A stretch of DNA of 64,000 nucleotides from Marinobacter salexigens. GTDB taxonomy: Bacteria; Pseudomonadota; Gammaproteobacteria; Pseudomonadales; Oleiphilaceae. The stretch lies in the NCBI RefSeq assembly GCF_002806945.1, contig NZ_NIHC01000006.1, forward strand, positions 62,001 to 126,000, read 5' to 3'. Made by a program: the position numbers and the translations under genes. Shown piece after piece: positions 41,803 to 51,857 of the stretch (its first letter is position 1; each line of letters starts with the position of its first letter). The notes under the pieces were generated by a model, which did no database searches, was not told the DNA's origin, and saw only the letters and a list, made by a program, of their open reading frames with translations.

Positions 41803-42921
41803 TTACTTGTCTGAACGCGCAATAATGGCATCTTCCTGTTCTTTTTTACGGGCGATTTCTTCACGAATCAGCCGCTCAAGGTCATCGGTAAGATTTGCAT
41901 TATCAAGCTTCTGGTTCGGCTTGCCATCCCTGTAAAACAGGTTTTTGGGGCTGCCACCGGTCAGTCCGATATCAGCCACTTTGGCTTCTCCAGGACCATT
42001 AACAATACAGCCGATAATGGCAACATCCAGAGCGTCATTTACATCTTCCAGGCGCACTTCCAAATCGTTCATGGTCTGAATAACATCAAAGTTCTGGCGC
42101 GAGCAGCTTGGACAGGCAATAAAGTTGATACCGCGGCTACGCAAGCGAAGGCTCTTGAGAATGTCGAAACCGACTTTGATTTCCTGAACCGGGTCCGCTG
42201 CCAAAGACACTCGGATGGTATCGCCGATACCATCCATCAACAGCATGCCAAGACCGATCGACGACTTGACAGTGCCGGATCTGAGCCCACCCGCTTCAGT
42301 AATACCCAGATGCAGGGGTTGATCTATTTGCGTTGCAATTTTGCGATAGGCATCCACTGTCATAAATACTTCAGATGCCTTCAAGCTGACTTTGAAATTC
42401 TGAAAGTCATGCCGGTCAAGAATATCGATATGACGCATGGCCGATTCAACCAGTGCGTCCGCCGTGGGCTCACCGTATTTACGCTGAAGCTCCTTCTCGA
42501 GTGAGCCAGCATTTACGCCGATGCGCATGGGGATATTGCGCTCCCGACAAGCACTGATTACAGCGCTCACCCGATCGTCGCGGCCAATGTTACCCGGGTT
42601 GATGCGCAAGCAATCCACACCCAGTTCGGCAACGCGAAGCGCGATTTTATGGTCAAAGTGAATGTCTGCGACCAACGGTAGAGAAACTTGCTCGCGAATC
42701 TTTCCGAACGCATCGGCCGCCTCCATTGAGGGTACCGAAACCCTGACAATATCGGCGCCTGCATCCTGCAACGCAGTAATCTGACCAACCGTTGCCTCAA
42801 CATCACAGGTATTAGTGTTTGTCATACTCTGGACGGCAATGGGCGCATCGCCGCCAACGGGTACATTCCCAACCATAATTTGGCGGGATTTGCGTCTTTT
42901 GATCGGGGATTCGTGATTCAT
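41803..42921 (-). CDS. ispG: 4-Hydroxy-3-methylbut-2-enyl diphosphate synthase (IspG/GcpE)
   Basis: 372 aa. Penultimate step of the MEP isoprenoid pathway. TIM-barrel N-terminal part ([26 protein letters not shown]) and C-terminal [4Fe-4S] domain with [11 protein letters not shown] and [10 protein letters not shown] supplying the three Cys and Glu ligands. It needs an Fe-S supply although the neighbouring isc scaffold genes are missing. Confidence 0.97.
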   Translation of the reverse strand: MNHESPIKRRKSRQIMVGNVPVGGDAPIAVQSMTNTNTCDVEATVGQITALQDAGADIVRVSVPSMEAADAFGKIREQVSLPLVADIHFDHKIALRVAELGVDCLRINPGNIGRDDRVSAVISACRERNIPMRIGVNAGSLEKELQRKYGEPTADALVESAMRHIDILDRHDFQNFKVSLKASEVFMTVDAYRKIATQIDQPLHLGITEAGGLRSGTVKSSIGLGMLLMDGIGDTIRVSLAADPVQEIKVGFDILKSLRLRSRGINFIACPSCSRQNFDVIQTMNDLEVRLEDVNDALDVAIIGCIVNGPGEAKVADIGLTGGSPKNLFYRDGKPNQKLDNANLTDDLERLIREEIARKKEQEDAIIARSDK

Positions 42922-42958
42922 GTGCTTACGACCGATATAGATAAGTGCAAAGTAATGT

Positions 42959-43921
42959 TCAGATTGTCAGCGTGAACTCGGAACGGTTGTTCACTACTGG
43001 AAACTCGTTTATATCCACTGTCTCACCCTGAAAATGAATCGTATCGACTGTGCTGACAGCGCCAATAACCACCTTTAAAGGGGCCTTGCCAGACACTTCA
43101 AGTGTGTCACCGGCCCGTTGCAGTGAGCTGGCCAGACGATTTCCGCTGGCATCACGTATCTGTACCCAACAGTCGCCGGTGAAAGCGATTTCCAAAACCC
43201 CGGTTGCCGGGTCTGGTGTGTCGCTGACCTGGGGCTGGCTTACAGCGGGTTCAATCATTTCAGCGACAGCTGGAGCCTGATCGGATGGCACAGGTGTTTC
43301 AACCTGTTCAGAATAAAGTTCTGCGCTCGACGATGGTACAACAGAGGCCTCATCAAATTGGCCGGGATCAGAATTTTCACCCCCACTTTCACTGTCGGGA
43401 ACAGCGGGTATGCTGATATTTTCCGCGGGCTCTTCGCCATCAGGCTGAGGCTCTGTCTGGGTCGCAGCGGGCTGTTCCGAACCCACCTCTTGTGCAGCAA
43501 ACTTGGGTATAACAAACACGACAACCAAAGCGCCAACAAGCATCACAGCTATAACCAGCAAAAGCAGCTTGGCAATCCTGCGTTTTCTGCGTCTTCTGCG
43601 TTCAATATTAACTAATGGGTTCGCCTCAAGCTCCCGCGCTTTTTCAAGTCGTGCCGGCTCCAGCTCACGATTCAAATCCGAGATAATAGCGTCACTATCC
43701 AGGCCAACCTGCTTGGCGTAGGCACGCACATACCCCTTGAGGAAGAGCTCACTATCGATTTGCCCATAATCGCCACCCTCAATTGCCTGAATAATGCCAT
43801 TTCTCAAATGCTGGGCGTCAGCAATCTGGGTAATACTCAAACCGTGCTTTTCTCTAGCTCGCCTTAGCTGCTGACCAACGGCCTCATTTGCTGCACTTTG
43901 CTGGGTGTCATCACTTGTCAT
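42959..43921 (-). CDS. rodZ: Cytoskeletal protein RodZ (helix-turn-helix, membrane)
   Basis: 320 aa. N-terminal HTH_25 domain ([38 protein letters not shown], about 14-52), basic juxtamembrane segment RRRRKRR (about 111-117), one membrane helix ([20 protein letters not shown]), a Pro/Glu/Ser-rich linker, and a C-terminal DUF4115 domain ([19 protein letters not shown]). It links MreB to the envelope. It overlaps pilW by 11 bp. Confidence 0.95.
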   Translation of the reverse strand: MTSDDTQQSAANEAVGQQLRRAREKHGLSITQIADAQHLRNGIIQAIEGGDYGQIDSELFLKGYVRAYAKQVGLDSDAIISDLNRELEPARLEKARELEANPLVNIERRRRRKRRIAKLLLLVIAVMLVGALVVVFVIPKFAAQEVGSEQPAATQTEPQPDGEEPAENISIPAVPDSESGGENSDPGQFDEASVVPSSSAELYSEQVETPVPSDQAPAVAEMIEPAVSQPQVSDTPDPATGVLEIAFTGDCWVQIRDASGNRLASSLQRAGDTLEVSGKAPLKVVIGAVSTVDTIHFQGETVDINEFPVVNNRSEFTLTI

Positions 43922-44717
43922 TTGAAATCAGCGCCTTGTATTGTTGGTACTCTACAGACTCCGGGTATTTGTTTTTCAGCTGCAAAACCAGGCTTGCCTC
44001 CTGGTTTCGATCGCCTGATTGACGGGCAATACGAATGCCCGTCAAAAGGCTCTCAGGAGAATGCTGCAGGTTCGGGTTACGCTGCATGATCGACAACAAG
44101 CGCCCATAATAGCGGGAAGCACCGGCCACATCGCCTGTTTCAACCATTACCCGGGAAAGCGAAAGAAGGGAGCGAGCATCGCCGCGAGTCAATTCAGAAG
44201 CACGACGATAAGAAACCAAGGCCTCAGCTTTTTGCCCAAGCCGCTCCTGTGTCATGCCCAAGTTGTAAAAAACAGCACCGCGATCTTTGTAATTTGTATC
44301 CCTGGAAGCAGCCCTGAACTGGTTGCGCGATTCTTCAAACCGCTCCTGGGCATAGAGAAATGCTCCATAATACACTCGTGCCCGGGTGTATCCTGAATCT
44401 CTGGAGATTGCCTTCTTGAAGCTCGCTTCCGCAAGCTCCGGCTCACCATCACTATTATAAATAAGCCCCTGAGCCGCAAGGGCTTGAGGGCTGTTCGGCT
44501 CAATCTCAAGAGCACGATCCAGGTGATGTCGTGCCCGCTCAATATTGCCTTGGCCAATATAAGCAGACGCAAGCTGTACATAATTATCAACCGCTTTCTG
44601 GCGGTCGGCCTCACGGGAAAAACGGTTATCCGTGGTGGTAACACACCCGGTGAGCAACAGAGCTGTCAGCAAAGCTGCTACGGTAACAAGCCGTCCACTT
44701 ACCGATTTTATAGCCAC
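43911..44717 (-). CDS. pilW: Type IV pilus biogenesis/stability protein PilW (PilF)
   Basis: 268 aa lipoprotein, lipobox LTGC (Cys25), followed by TPR repeats (NIERARHHLDRALEIEPNSPQALAAQGLIYNSDGEPELAEASFKKAIS). It is the pilotin for PilQ secretin outer-membrane assembly. It is encoded between rlmN and rodZ as in Pseudomonas. No other pilus gene is in this window. Confidence 0.93.
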   Translation of the reverse strand: MAIKSVSGRLVTVAALLTALLLTGCVTTTDNRFSREADRQKAVDNYVQLASAYIGQGNIERARHHLDRALEIEPNSPQALAAQGLIYNSDGEPELAEASFKKAISRDSGYTRARVYYGAFLYAQERFEESRNQFRAASRDTNYKDRGAVFYNLGMTQERLGQKAEALVSYRRASELTRGDARSLLSLSRVMVETGDVAGASRYYGRLLSIMQRNPNLQHSPESLLTGIRIARQSGDRNQEASLVLQLKNKYPESVEYQQYKALISNDK

Positions 44718-44757
44718 TAAGTGTTTTCCTCACGGGTAGATCGTTGCAAATACTTTT

Positions 44758-45870
44758 TCAGGGATTCACCTGCTGGACATTAATATAACGCTGGCTTCTA
44801 CGAGTGCGATCTTCAACCTGCCCAACGAGCTGACCACACGCAGCATCAATATCATCACCACGGGTCGTTCTGATCGTCGTGATATACCCAGCTTCATTAA
44901 GTATGGTCTGAAAACGCCGGGTAGCATTCATGCTAGGACGGCGAAAGTCACTTTCGGGGAATGGATTAAAGGGTATAAGATTGATTTTGCAGGGAACGTC
45001 CCGCAGCAACACCGCCAGTTCGCGAGCGTGTTCCGGCTTATCATTCATACCCTCAATAACCGTATACTCGATGGTCGCTTTACGCTTGTCGGGAAGACGG
45101 CTGAAATAGCGTTTCGTGGCCGCCAGAAGCTCCGAAATCGGATACTTCTTGTTAAGCGGAACAAGCTTGTTTCTCAGCTCATCATTGGGCGCATGCAGGG
45201 AAATGGCCAGTGAAACATCGGTAACTTCCGCAAGCTTGTCAATGCCCGGAACCACGCCTGAGGTACTTAGAGTAACCCTGCGCTTCGAGATGCCATATGC
45301 GAGATCCTCCATCATCAGATTCATCGCATCCACAACGTTGTCAAAGTTCATCAGGGGCTCTCCCATCCCCATCATCACAACGTTGGTAATTGGCCGGTCA
45401 GGGCCCGGTTCAAAGGGCATAAAAGCCTTGCGTGCAACCCACACCTGCCCAATGATTTCGGCAGCGGTCAAATTCCGGTTAAAGCCACGCTTTCCCGTTG
45501 AGCAAAAAGTGCAGTCAAGGGTGCAGCCGATTTGCGAGGATACGCACAAAGTACCCCTTTCGCCGTCAGGGATCAGCACAGTTTCGACACTGTTGCCGTT
45601 ATCCATACGCATGACCCACTTGCGGGTGCCGTCTTTCGACGTTTCGTCGTAAATAACTTCCGGGCCACGAATCACGGCTTCGCGCTTGAGCTTTTCCCTG
45701 AGGGACTTACTCACATTAGTCATTTGATCGAAGTCATCAACACCCCGCTGGTGCATCCACTGCAGCATCTGAGTGGCGCGAAAACGCTTCTCCCCCAGGG
45801 ATTCAAAGAAAGCCTCAAGCTTGGCCTTTGGCATTCCCAGCAGGTTGATTTTTTCAGCAACGGCTGTCAT
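44758..45870 (-). CDS. rlmN: 23S rRNA (A2503-C2)/tRNA A37 methyltransferase RlmN
   Basis: 370 aa radical-SAM enzyme. CxxxCxxC is C116/C120/C123 ([15 protein letters not shown]). [19 protein letters not shown] and the later DIDAACGQL segment carry the catalytic Cys. It methylates A2503 of 23S rRNA and A37 of certain tRNAs. Located between ndk and pilW. Confidence 0.97.
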   Translation of the reverse strand: MTAVAEKINLLGMPKAKLEAFFESLGEKRFRATQMLQWMHQRGVDDFDQMTNVSKSLREKLKREAVIRGPEVIYDETSKDGTRKWVMRMDNGNSVETVLIPDGERGTLCVSSQIGCTLDCTFCSTGKRGFNRNLTAAEIIGQVWVARKAFMPFEPGPDRPITNVVMMGMGEPLMNFDNVVDAMNLMMEDLAYGISKRRVTLSTSGVVPGIDKLAEVTDVSLAISLHAPNDELRNKLVPLNKKYPISELLAATKRYFSRLPDKRKATIEYTVIEGMNDKPEHARELAVLLRDVPCKINLIPFNPFPESDFRRPSMNATRRFQTILNEAGYITTIRTTRGDDIDAACGQLVGQVEDRTRRSQRYINVQQVNP

Positions 45871-45898
45871 TTCATAACCTCGATCAAATAATCAATGC

Positions 45899-45921
45899 GG
45901 GAGCTGCCACCGGCAGCCCCC
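45899..45921 (-). terminator. GC hairpin between ndk and rlmN (attenuating)
   Basis: GGGAGCTGCC pairs with GGCAGCCCCC (one mismatch) around ACC, just past the ndk stop. The following GCATTGATTATTT has no T-run, so it may attenuate rather than stop transcription into rlmN. Confidence 0.4.
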
Positions 45922-45932
45922 GACCAACAAAA

Positions 45933-46361
45933 TCAACCGCGCGGGCAGATTTCATTGTCACTGAAGAAATAAGCGATTTCACGTTCTGCAGAAGCTGCAG
46001 AATCGGAACCGTGAACCGCATTCGCATCAATAGATGTAGCAAAGTCAGCACGGATTGTGCCGGCATCCGCCTCTTTCGGGTTAGTCGCGCCCATCAGATC
46101 GCGGTTTTTCAGAATGGCGCCCTCGCCTTCCAAAACCTGAACAACAACAGGACCGGAAGTCATGAATGCAACCAGATCATTGAAAAAAGGACGCTCTTTG
46201 TGTTCAGCGTAAAAACCTTCAGCTTGCTCCTGGGTAAGGTGCATCATGCGCGAGGCTACAATGCTCAGACCGGCTTTTTCAAAGCGGCTGTAGATCTCAC
46301 CGATTACATTTTTTGCAACGGCATCGGGCTTGATGATAGAAAGCGTGCGCTCGTTAGCCAT
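45933..46361 (-). CDS. ndk: Nucleoside diphosphate kinase
   Basis: 142 aa. N-terminal [20 protein letters not shown] and phospho-His H117 in [20 protein letters not shown]. It equilibrates NTP and NDP pools. A TATAAT (46423-46418) 60 bp upstream suggests its own promoter. In Pseudomonas, ndk follows the isc cluster; here it follows iscS directly. Confidence 0.97.
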   Translation of the reverse strand: MANERTLSIIKPDAVAKNVIGEIYSRFEKAGLSIVASRMMHLTQEQAEGFYAEHKERPFFNDLVAFMTSGPVVVQVLEGEGAILKNRDLMGATNPKEADAGTIRADFATSIDANAVHGSDSAASAEREIAYFFSDNEICPRG

Positions 46362-46417
46362 GGTACTTCTCCTATAGGGTTTGGGTTACTTGGATACGGG
46401 TGAATTTCAGGTCTGCG

Positions 46418-46446
46418 ATTATACGCAGTCAGAGGCCCACTGCCTA
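46418..46446 (-). promoter_or_regulatory. Candidate promoter for ndk
   Basis: On the minus strand there is a perfect TATAAT (46423-46418) with only a poor -35 region (about 46446-46441, TAGGCA). It lies between the iscS stop and ndk. Confidence 0.4.
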
Positions 46447-47592
46447 CCGCACTGCGCGAAGGCGAGTAACAACATCAACAATTTGGGCGCTGGCGAAGGC
46501 CATTTCTTCAGCCGTTGTAAAACGCCCGATAGAAAACCGTAGCGCACGATGAGCCAGCTCATCGCTCAACCCGATACCTCGAAGCACATAGGAAGGCTCT
46601 GTGGTGGCTGACGCACATGCCGAACCTGAAGATACAGCAAGATGCCGCAAGCCCAGCATCAGGGATTCGGCATCGACGCCCTCAAAAGACAGATTGATTA
46701 TCCCTGGCACCCGGCTGGTTTCCGAGCCGTTAAGTGTCACACCGCTTAACCCTTTCAAACCATCAAGAAACCCGGCGCGGAGGCTCTCCAGCTGCTCAAT
46801 CTCATCAGCTAACCCAGCCTGGGAAATCGCGAAGGCCTTGCCCATTCCAACTATCTGATGGGTTGGCAGGGTACCGGAACGCATTCCTCGCTCATGACCG
46901 CCGCCATGAATTTGCGCCTCTATGCGCACATCTGGCGAACGCCTCACATAAAGCGCGCCCACACCTTTTGGCCCATACACCTTATGACCGGAAAGAGACA
47001 TAAGATCGACAGGCATTACTGTTACATCAACAGGTAGCTTGCCCGCAGCCTGCGCCGCATCTACGTGAAACAAAACACCGCGGTTGCGCAGCTCTGCACC
47101 AATGGTGGCAATGTCCGTAACACAGCCGAGTTCATTATTCACCAGCATCAGGCTTACCAGAACGGTTTCAGGCTTGAGTGCTTCAAACACCTGTTCTGGC
47201 AGGACCACACCGTCACTTGCCGGCTCCAACCAAGTAACTTCGATCCCGCGGGACTCAAGCCACTTACAAGTGTCAACAACCGCTTTATGCTCAATCGTGG
47301 ATGTTATTACATGGGCATTCTCACGACCTGCAACAGCCCCCTTGATCGCAAGGTTATCCGATTCAGTGGCACCGGAAGTCCAGACGATTTCACGAGGGTC
47401 GGCATGAATCAGATTAGCTACCTGGCTTCTGGCGGCTTCTACCGCAGCTTCTGCCTGCCACCCGAACCCATGAGATCGGGAGGCCGGATTTCCATAAAAA
47501 CCATCCGGCGTAAGGTATTTGATCATTTCTTCAGCAACAGCGGGGTCTACGGGTGTTGTTGCCGCGTAATCGAGGTAGACAGGCTTTTTCAT
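46444..47592 (-). CDS. iscS: Cysteine desulfurase IscS, lacking the usual C-terminal tail
   Basis: 382 aa. PLP-Lys K204 ([10 protein letters not shown]) and the persulfide Cys C326 ([17 protein letters not shown]) are intact, as is [12 protein letters not shown]. It ends at RLRAVR, where E. coli IscS (404 aa) continues about 20 more residues to its IscU-binding tail. It lies 17 bp downstream of iscR, but ndk follows rather than iscU. Either it is a housekeeping desulfurase working with other acceptors or a degenerating copy. Activity as a desulfurase is likely; the partner is unknown. Confidence 0.9.
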   Translation of the reverse strand: MKKPVYLDYAATTPVDPAVAEEMIKYLTPDGFYGNPASRSHGFGWQAEAAVEAARSQVANLIHADPREIVWTSGATESDNLAIKGAVAGRENAHVITSTIEHKAVVDTCKWLESRGIEVTWLEPASDGVVLPEQVFEALKPETVLVSLMLVNNELGCVTDIATIGAELRNRGVLFHVDAAQAAGKLPVDVTVMPVDLMSLSGHKVYGPKGVGALYVRRSPDVRIEAQIHGGGHERGMRSGTLPTHQIVGMGKAFAISQAGLADEIEQLESLRAGFLDGLKGLSGVTLNGSETSRVPGIINLSFEGVDAESLMLGLRHLAVSSGSACASATTEPSYVLRGIGLSDELAHRALRFSIGRFTTAEEMAFASAQIVDVVTRLRAVR

Positions 47593-47609
47593 AAATACAG
47601 AGGCTTGAT

Positions 47610-48107
47610 TCAGGCGGGCGCCTGATCAGTCAGACGCTCGGTATTAATTGTGTCGGAATCACCTTCGGATTGACGGCGATTCTGTCGTTCCGCAACTTGG
47701 CGGATTTCATGTCGTTCCATCAGATCACCGAGACTAATCCCGCTGAGGAACTGGTGAATCTGGTCACTCAGATCTGACCAAAGGTGATGCGTCAGACATT
47801 TTTCCCCATTCTGGCAGTCGCCTTTGTTTCCACATCTTGTGGTATCCAGGGACTCACTGACCGCATCAACCACTTCGGAAATATAAATATTGGCCGCACC
47901 CCGACTAAGGTGATACCCACCACCAGGGCCACGAATGCTCACCACCAGCTCCCGACGGCGAAGGCGTGAAAACAGCTGCTCCAGATAGGAAAGCGATATT
48001 TCCTGTCGGGCTGAAATATCCGCTAGAGTTACCGGTCTCTGCCCCCCGTGGAGAGCAAGATCCAGCATCGCCGTAACGGCGTAGCGGCCTTTTGTAGTCA
48101 ACTTCAT
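47610..48107 (-). CDS. iscR: Fe-S cluster-sensing Rrf2 regulator IscR
   Basis: 165 aa. Rrf2 winged helix at the N-terminus ([18 protein letters not shown]). The cluster ligands C92, C98, C104 and H107 are exactly at E. coli positions (RCGNKGDC...KCLTHH). Its promoter region has a partial type 1 IscR site, so autoregulation is likely. A C-terminal extension of about 25 residues ([21 protein letters not shown]) is poorly conserved. Confidence 0.96.
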   Translation of the reverse strand: MKLTTKGRYAVTAMLDLALHGGQRPVTLADISARQEISLSYLEQLFSRLRRRELVVSIRGPGGGYHLSRGAANIYISEVVDAVSESLDTTRCGNKGDCQNGEKCLTHHLWSDLSDQIHQFLSGISLGDLMERHEIRQVAERQNRRQSEGDSDTINTERLTDQAPA

Positions 48108-48145
48108 GGCATCAGCCCCAGATGGGATTGAATCTCAGTGTGCGA

Positions 48146-48179
48146 GACCGAGTATGAATTGACCAAGTATTTCAGTCAA
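48146..48179 (-). promoter_or_regulatory. iscR promoter with a partial IscR-type site
   Basis: Minus-strand TTGACT (48179-48174), 17-nt spacer and CATACT (48156-48151). The segment 48170-48146 starts ATACTTG, the left half of the type 1 IscR consensus; the right half is degenerate. Confidence 0.45.
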
Positions 48180-48183
48180 GTAT

Positions 48184-48957
48184 TCAGCCGCGCTCCTCGC
48201 TTTCATCACGCACACAATCAAAGTCATCTTCGTCCAGCACCGGCAGTTCGCCATTCTGATATTCACTGTTCACTTTACGCAACGCCTTGCACATGATTTC
48301 GATACGATCATCCACAGCGTGCATGTGATCAAGCAAAGCACGCATGGAGCGGGCCATCGGGTCTGGCATTTCCTCGGTTACGCCATAAGCATCAAAGCCC
48401 ATGCGCTCTTCCATAACCTTGCGCCGGGCGTCGTCTTCCGTTTTTTGCTTTACAATGATTCTGCCCGGTATACCAACAACGGTAGCACCGGCAGGTACAG
48501 CCTTGGTAACCACTGAGTTAGAGCCAACCTTGGCGCCCTCACCCACTTCGAACGGCCCCAGTATTTTTGCGCCAGCACCAACCACCACACCATCACCGAT
48601 AGTGGGGTGGCGCTTGCCTTTGTTCCAACTGGTTCCACCGAGAGTGACTCCCTGATACAAGGTAACGTCATCACCGATAATGGTCGTCTCGCCAATGACA
48701 ACACCCATGCCATGGTCGATAAAGAATCGCCGGCCAATGGTTGCTCCAGGGTGTATCTCTATACCCGTAAACCAGCGCGCCAAAGTAGAAATGGTGCGTG
48801 CCAGCCATTTCAACCCGGCATTCCACAGCCAATGGGAAAACCGATGAATCAGTAATGCGTGTAGCCCAGGGTAATTGGTGAGCACCTCAAAGGTGTTCCT
48901 CGCAGCAGGATCCCGATGGAAAACACTTTGTATATCTTCGCGTAAATGCTTAAACAT
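48184..48957 (-). CDS. cysE: Serine O-acetyltransferase
   Basis: 257 aa. An N-terminal helical domain ([20 protein letters not shown]) precedes a left-handed beta-helix of hexapeptides ([43 protein letters not shown]) with catalytic His in FIDHGMG. It makes O-acetylserine for cysteine synthesis and so feeds the desulfurase. The ATG (48957) overlaps the trmJ stop (ATGTTTAA), so translation is coupled. The acidic C-terminal tail ([16 protein letters not shown]) is long for the short CysE class. Confidence 0.95.
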   Translation of the reverse strand: MFKHLREDIQSVFHRDPAARNTFEVLTNYPGLHALLIHRFSHWLWNAGLKWLARTISTLARWFTGIEIHPGATIGRRFFIDHGMGVVIGETTIIGDDVTLYQGVTLGGTSWNKGKRHPTIGDGVVVGAGAKILGPFEVGEGAKVGSNSVVTKAVPAGATVVGIPGRIIVKQKTEDDARRKVMEERMGFDAYGVTEEMPDPMARSMRALLDHMHAVDDRIEIMCKALRKVNSEYQNGELPVLDEDDFDCVRDESEERG

Positions 48958-49813
48958 GGCCCTTTTCCTGTCCGGTCGGCTCTGTAGCGGCCTTATTTGA
49001 ATTGAGGTTCCCGGATGTTCCAGCGGCTTTTTGAACCGCACTTAAAATTCCCCGGAGAATATTGATCTCCATCTGGTCGAGTTCTGCCCGCTGAAACAAT
49101 CTGCGCAAACGGGACATCAGCTGCCTGGGATTGTCGCGGCGATGAAAATCAACATCATGCAGTGTCTGCTCTAGGTGGCCAAAAAAACCTTCAACATCAC
49201 CCACCTTTGCAGGGGGTACATCCCAGCCTGCATCGCCCGGCACCAGCATCGGCTTTAAATAGGGGTTATCTTTGCCCCCTTCAAGGTTACGCAAAAACAG
49301 CATGCGCAACTCATAACACATGATCTGAACCGCCATCGACAGATTCAACGAACTGTAATCCGGGTTCGTAGGGACATGGATATGGTAATGACACAGGTGA
49401 AGCTCATCGTTGCTTAACCCATGATTTTCGCGCCCAAAAACCAGCGCCACTGGCCCAGCCAGGCTTTTCTCTGCAGCAATTTCGGCAGCTTCGGGCGGCG
49501 GCAATACCGGCCATGGTATTTTTCGACCTCTGGCACTGGTGCCCATCACCATAATGCAGTCTTCAAGCGCCTTATCCAGGGTTGGAACCACCTGTGCTCT
49601 GTCGAGTATGTCGGAGGCGCCAGCAGCTCGGGCGTATGAGGCTTCATCAGGGAATGAGTTGGGATTAACCAGCCACAGATTGGCCAGACCCATATTTTTC
49701 ATGGCTCGTGCGACGGCTCCGATGTTGCCCGAGTGAGAAGTCTCTACCAGGACAATCCGGATTTTATCCTGAAACGCGTCTGGCCCTTCCAGAGGCGGAG
49801 ATGGCTTATGCAT
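48950..49813 (-). CDS. trmJ: tRNA (cytidine/uridine-32 2'-O) methyltransferase TrmJ
   Basis: 287 aa SPOUT (trefoil-knot) methyltransferase. [25 protein letters not shown] (19-43), [15 protein letters not shown] and [14 protein letters not shown] supply the SAM-binding knot. It methylates ribose of residue 32 in tRNAs. First gene of trmJ-cysE-iscR-iscS and divergent from suhB, as in Pseudomonas. Confidence 0.94.
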   Translation of the reverse strand: MHKPSPPLEGPDAFQDKIRIVLVETSHSGNIGAVARAMKNMGLANLWLVNPNSFPDEASYARAAGASDILDRAQVVPTLDKALEDCIMVMGTSARGRKIPWPVLPPPEAAEIAAEKSLAGPVALVFGRENHGLSNDELHLCHYHIHVPTNPDYSSLNLSMAVQIMCYELRMLFLRNLEGGKDNPYLKPMLVPGDAGWDVPPAKVGDVEGFFGHLEQTLHDVDFHRRDNPRQLMSRLRRLFQRAELDQMEINILRGILSAVQKAAGTSGNLNSNKAATEPTGQEKGHV

Positions 49814-49996
49814 TGGCGACTAGCCCAAGGTTAAAATTTAAGGGCCGCAATGATATCAGAAAGTAAGGGCTTTCTGTGCTCCGGATATTCCCTCACGGAC
49901 CGGTATCCGTGCTTTTCCTCAGTCAAAAAACGTACAAGGGCGGGGATCTTTTGCTATCATACCCGGCCTTCACACACCCGGATAACGAACACTCAG

Positions 49997-50794
49997 ATGC
50001 AACCAGCTATTAAAATGGCCCTGCGCGTCGCGCGTCAAGGGTCGGATTACCTGAAAGCCCACTTCGAGCGCCAGGAGCCTACCGGAAAAGACGACGAGCG
50101 TCGCATCCAGTTGGATCGGGTCGAGCAATCCATTTATGACAACTTTGCAGAGCAACTCGAGAAGGCCTACAAAGATCACACCATCGCGCCACTGAATGAA
50201 TCAGACGCAGGAACCAGCGAGCGTAGCTGGCATATTTTCCCGGTTTTGGGGAGTGAAAACTTTCTTCGGGGAATTCCCGAGTTTGCACTGGCTCTGGCCC
50301 AAAAGAAGAATAACCGCATAGAAAACCTTCTTCTGGTCAACCCCGTAACCGGCGAAGAATATTCCGCCAGTCGAGGCCGTGGAGCCGCCCTGAATAGCCG
50401 CAGGGTAAGAGTATCGGATATCAGGCACGCAGAAAAAGCTGCGTTTGCAACCAACCTGCTCGACCAGCCCCGAAAAAGCGACAACCCACTACTTTGGGGC
50501 GAACTGACCGCGGTGCTGGCCCAGAACTCCTCTATGTTCCGTACGTCGGGCTGCGTTGTTCTTGATATCGCGCGGGTTTCGGCAGGCCTTCTTGATGCCG
50601 CCGTTATCTTCCGCCCAAACACTGCAGATCTGGAGCTGGGCGTGGCTCTGGCCATGGAGTCCGGGGCTCTGACCGCCGACTTCGCGGGCAACCCCTCTAC
50701 AGACAACGCGCGCCAACTGGTAGTTGCCAACCCAAAACTGTTCCGGGAAGTCCTCAAGGTTCTGCACCCTTTCCGTGGCCGCATACCCGGTTAA
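49997..50794 (+). CDS. suhB: SuhB-like inositol monophosphatase-fold protein with degenerate active site
   Basis: 265 aa. Position (divergent from trmJ) and segments SRGRGAALNSRRVRVSD, VVLDIARVSAGLLDA and TADFAGN identify SuhB. The metal-binding motif WxIDPLDGTTN is here WHIFPVLGSEN (78-88): both Asp are lost (F81, L84) and T-T becomes S-E. The GEE segment is PLNES, and the WDxAAG motif is ADLELG (D211 kept). Phosphatase activity is therefore unlikely. SuhB of E. coli is also a NusA-linked transcription factor for rRNA antitermination, a role that does not need catalysis. The upstream extension to 49850 is rejected. Confidence 0.88.
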   Translation: MQPAIKMALRVARQGSDYLKAHFERQEPTGKDDERRIQLDRVEQSIYDNFAEQLEKAYKDHTIAPLNESDAGTSERSWHIFPVLGSENFLRGIPEFALALAQKKNNRIENLLLVNPVTGEEYSASRGRGAALNSRRVRVSDIRHAEKAAFATNLLDQPRKSDNPLLWGELTAVLAQNSSMFRTSGCVVLDIARVSAGLLDAAVIFRPNTADLELGVALAMESGALTADFAGNPSTDNARQLVVANPKLFREVLKVLHPFRGRIPG

Positions 50795-50825
50795 TCTGAA
50801 GCCACCGAATTCTTAGTAAAGAACG

Positions 50826-50884
50826 GCCTCCAGGTACAAAAAAACCGCCACTTTCAGTTTGGCGGTTTTTTTGTACCTGGAGGC
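50826..50884. terminator. Long bidirectional terminator between suhB and secF
   Basis: Perfect 25-bp arms (50826-50850 and 50860-50884) around a 9-nt loop, each arm containing an A7 or T7 run next to CCGCCA/TGGCGG. The structure can act for both plus-strand suhB and minus-strand secF. Confidence 0.9.
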
Positions 50885-50903
50885 TGACTCTTGAAGAGCA
50901 ACC

Positions 50904-51857
50904 TCACATACGGTTAAGCCATTCCGGCGGTTCCTCAGTCTCTTCAGAACCCTCAACACCCTCTTTGGCTGGCACCATAAGGTCTTCCCTCGACACACTC
51001 ATTACCATCAACAGGTTCGCTGACACGTAGATAGATGAGTAGGTACCCACAACAACACCAATGATCAAAGCCAGTGCAAAGTTATTGATCGCCTCGCCAC
51101 CCAGGAAATACAGGGCCAACAGAACCACCAGGGTTGTACCCGAGGTATTTATGGTACGGGCGATGGTTTGATGGATAGACTCGTTGATGATTTCCCAAGG
51201 CTCACCCACCCGCATTTTCCGGAAGTTTTCACGAATACGGTCTGCAACAACGATAGTGTCGTTCAGCGAGTAACCGATGACCGCCAGCAACGCAGCCAGG
51301 ACCGTAAGGTCGAATGTCCACTGGAATAGCGCAAAGATCCCGAGAATGATAATAACGTCGTGGGCAAGAGGAATTACAGATGCAATACCGAACTTGAACT
51401 GAAACCGCATACCCACATAGATGAGCACAACCACAAGAGCGAGAAGCAGCCCAAGACCACTATCCTCTTTAAGCTCATCACCAACCTGCGACCCTACGAA
51501 CTCTGAGCCTACCAACTCCAGGTCGTTTCCTGTCGCTGCAAGAGTTGCAGTTACTTCCTGGGCCAGTTGGTCATTTCCGGATTCCGAAAGACGGACCAAA
51601 ACCAAAGTATCGGCGCCAAAGTTCTGCACCACAAACTGATCATAGCCGGCCTCGGTTAAAGTGGTACGAATCTCATCCAGCTCAGGCGCCTGGGTGTATT
51701 CCAGCTCTACCGACGTACCGCCAGTAAAGTCCATGCCAAAGTTGAGACCCCGTATCCCGATAATTGCGATTGACGCCACCACCAGAATGATGGAAATTGC
51801 GGAAGCAATCTTCCGGAACCCCATAAAATCAAACGCTTGCTTCTGATGATCAGACAT
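50904..51857 (-). CDS. secF: Protein translocase subunit SecF
   Basis: 317 aa, six membrane helices. GMDFTGGTSVELEYTQAPELDEIRTTL is the P1-head signature. It is the RND-type partner of SecD that drives late export using the proton gradient. The ATG at 51857 overlaps the secD stop (ATGTCTGA); the longer frame to 51905 lies inside secD and is rejected. Confidence 0.97.
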   Translation of the reverse strand: MSDHQKQAFDFMGFRKIASAISIILVVASIAIIGIRGLNFGMDFTGGTSVELEYTQAPELDEIRTTLTEAGYDQFVVQNFGADTLVLVRLSESGNDQLAQEVTATLAATGNDLELVGSEFVGSQVGDELKEDSGLGLLLALVVVLIYVGMRFQFKFGIASVIPLAHDVIIILGIFALFQWTFDLTVLAALLAVIGYSLNDTIVVADRIRENFRKMRVGEPWEIINESIHQTIARTINTSGTTLVVLLALYFLGGEAINNFALALIIGVVVGTYSSIYVSANLLMVMSVSREDLMVPAKEGVEGSEETEEPPEWLNRM

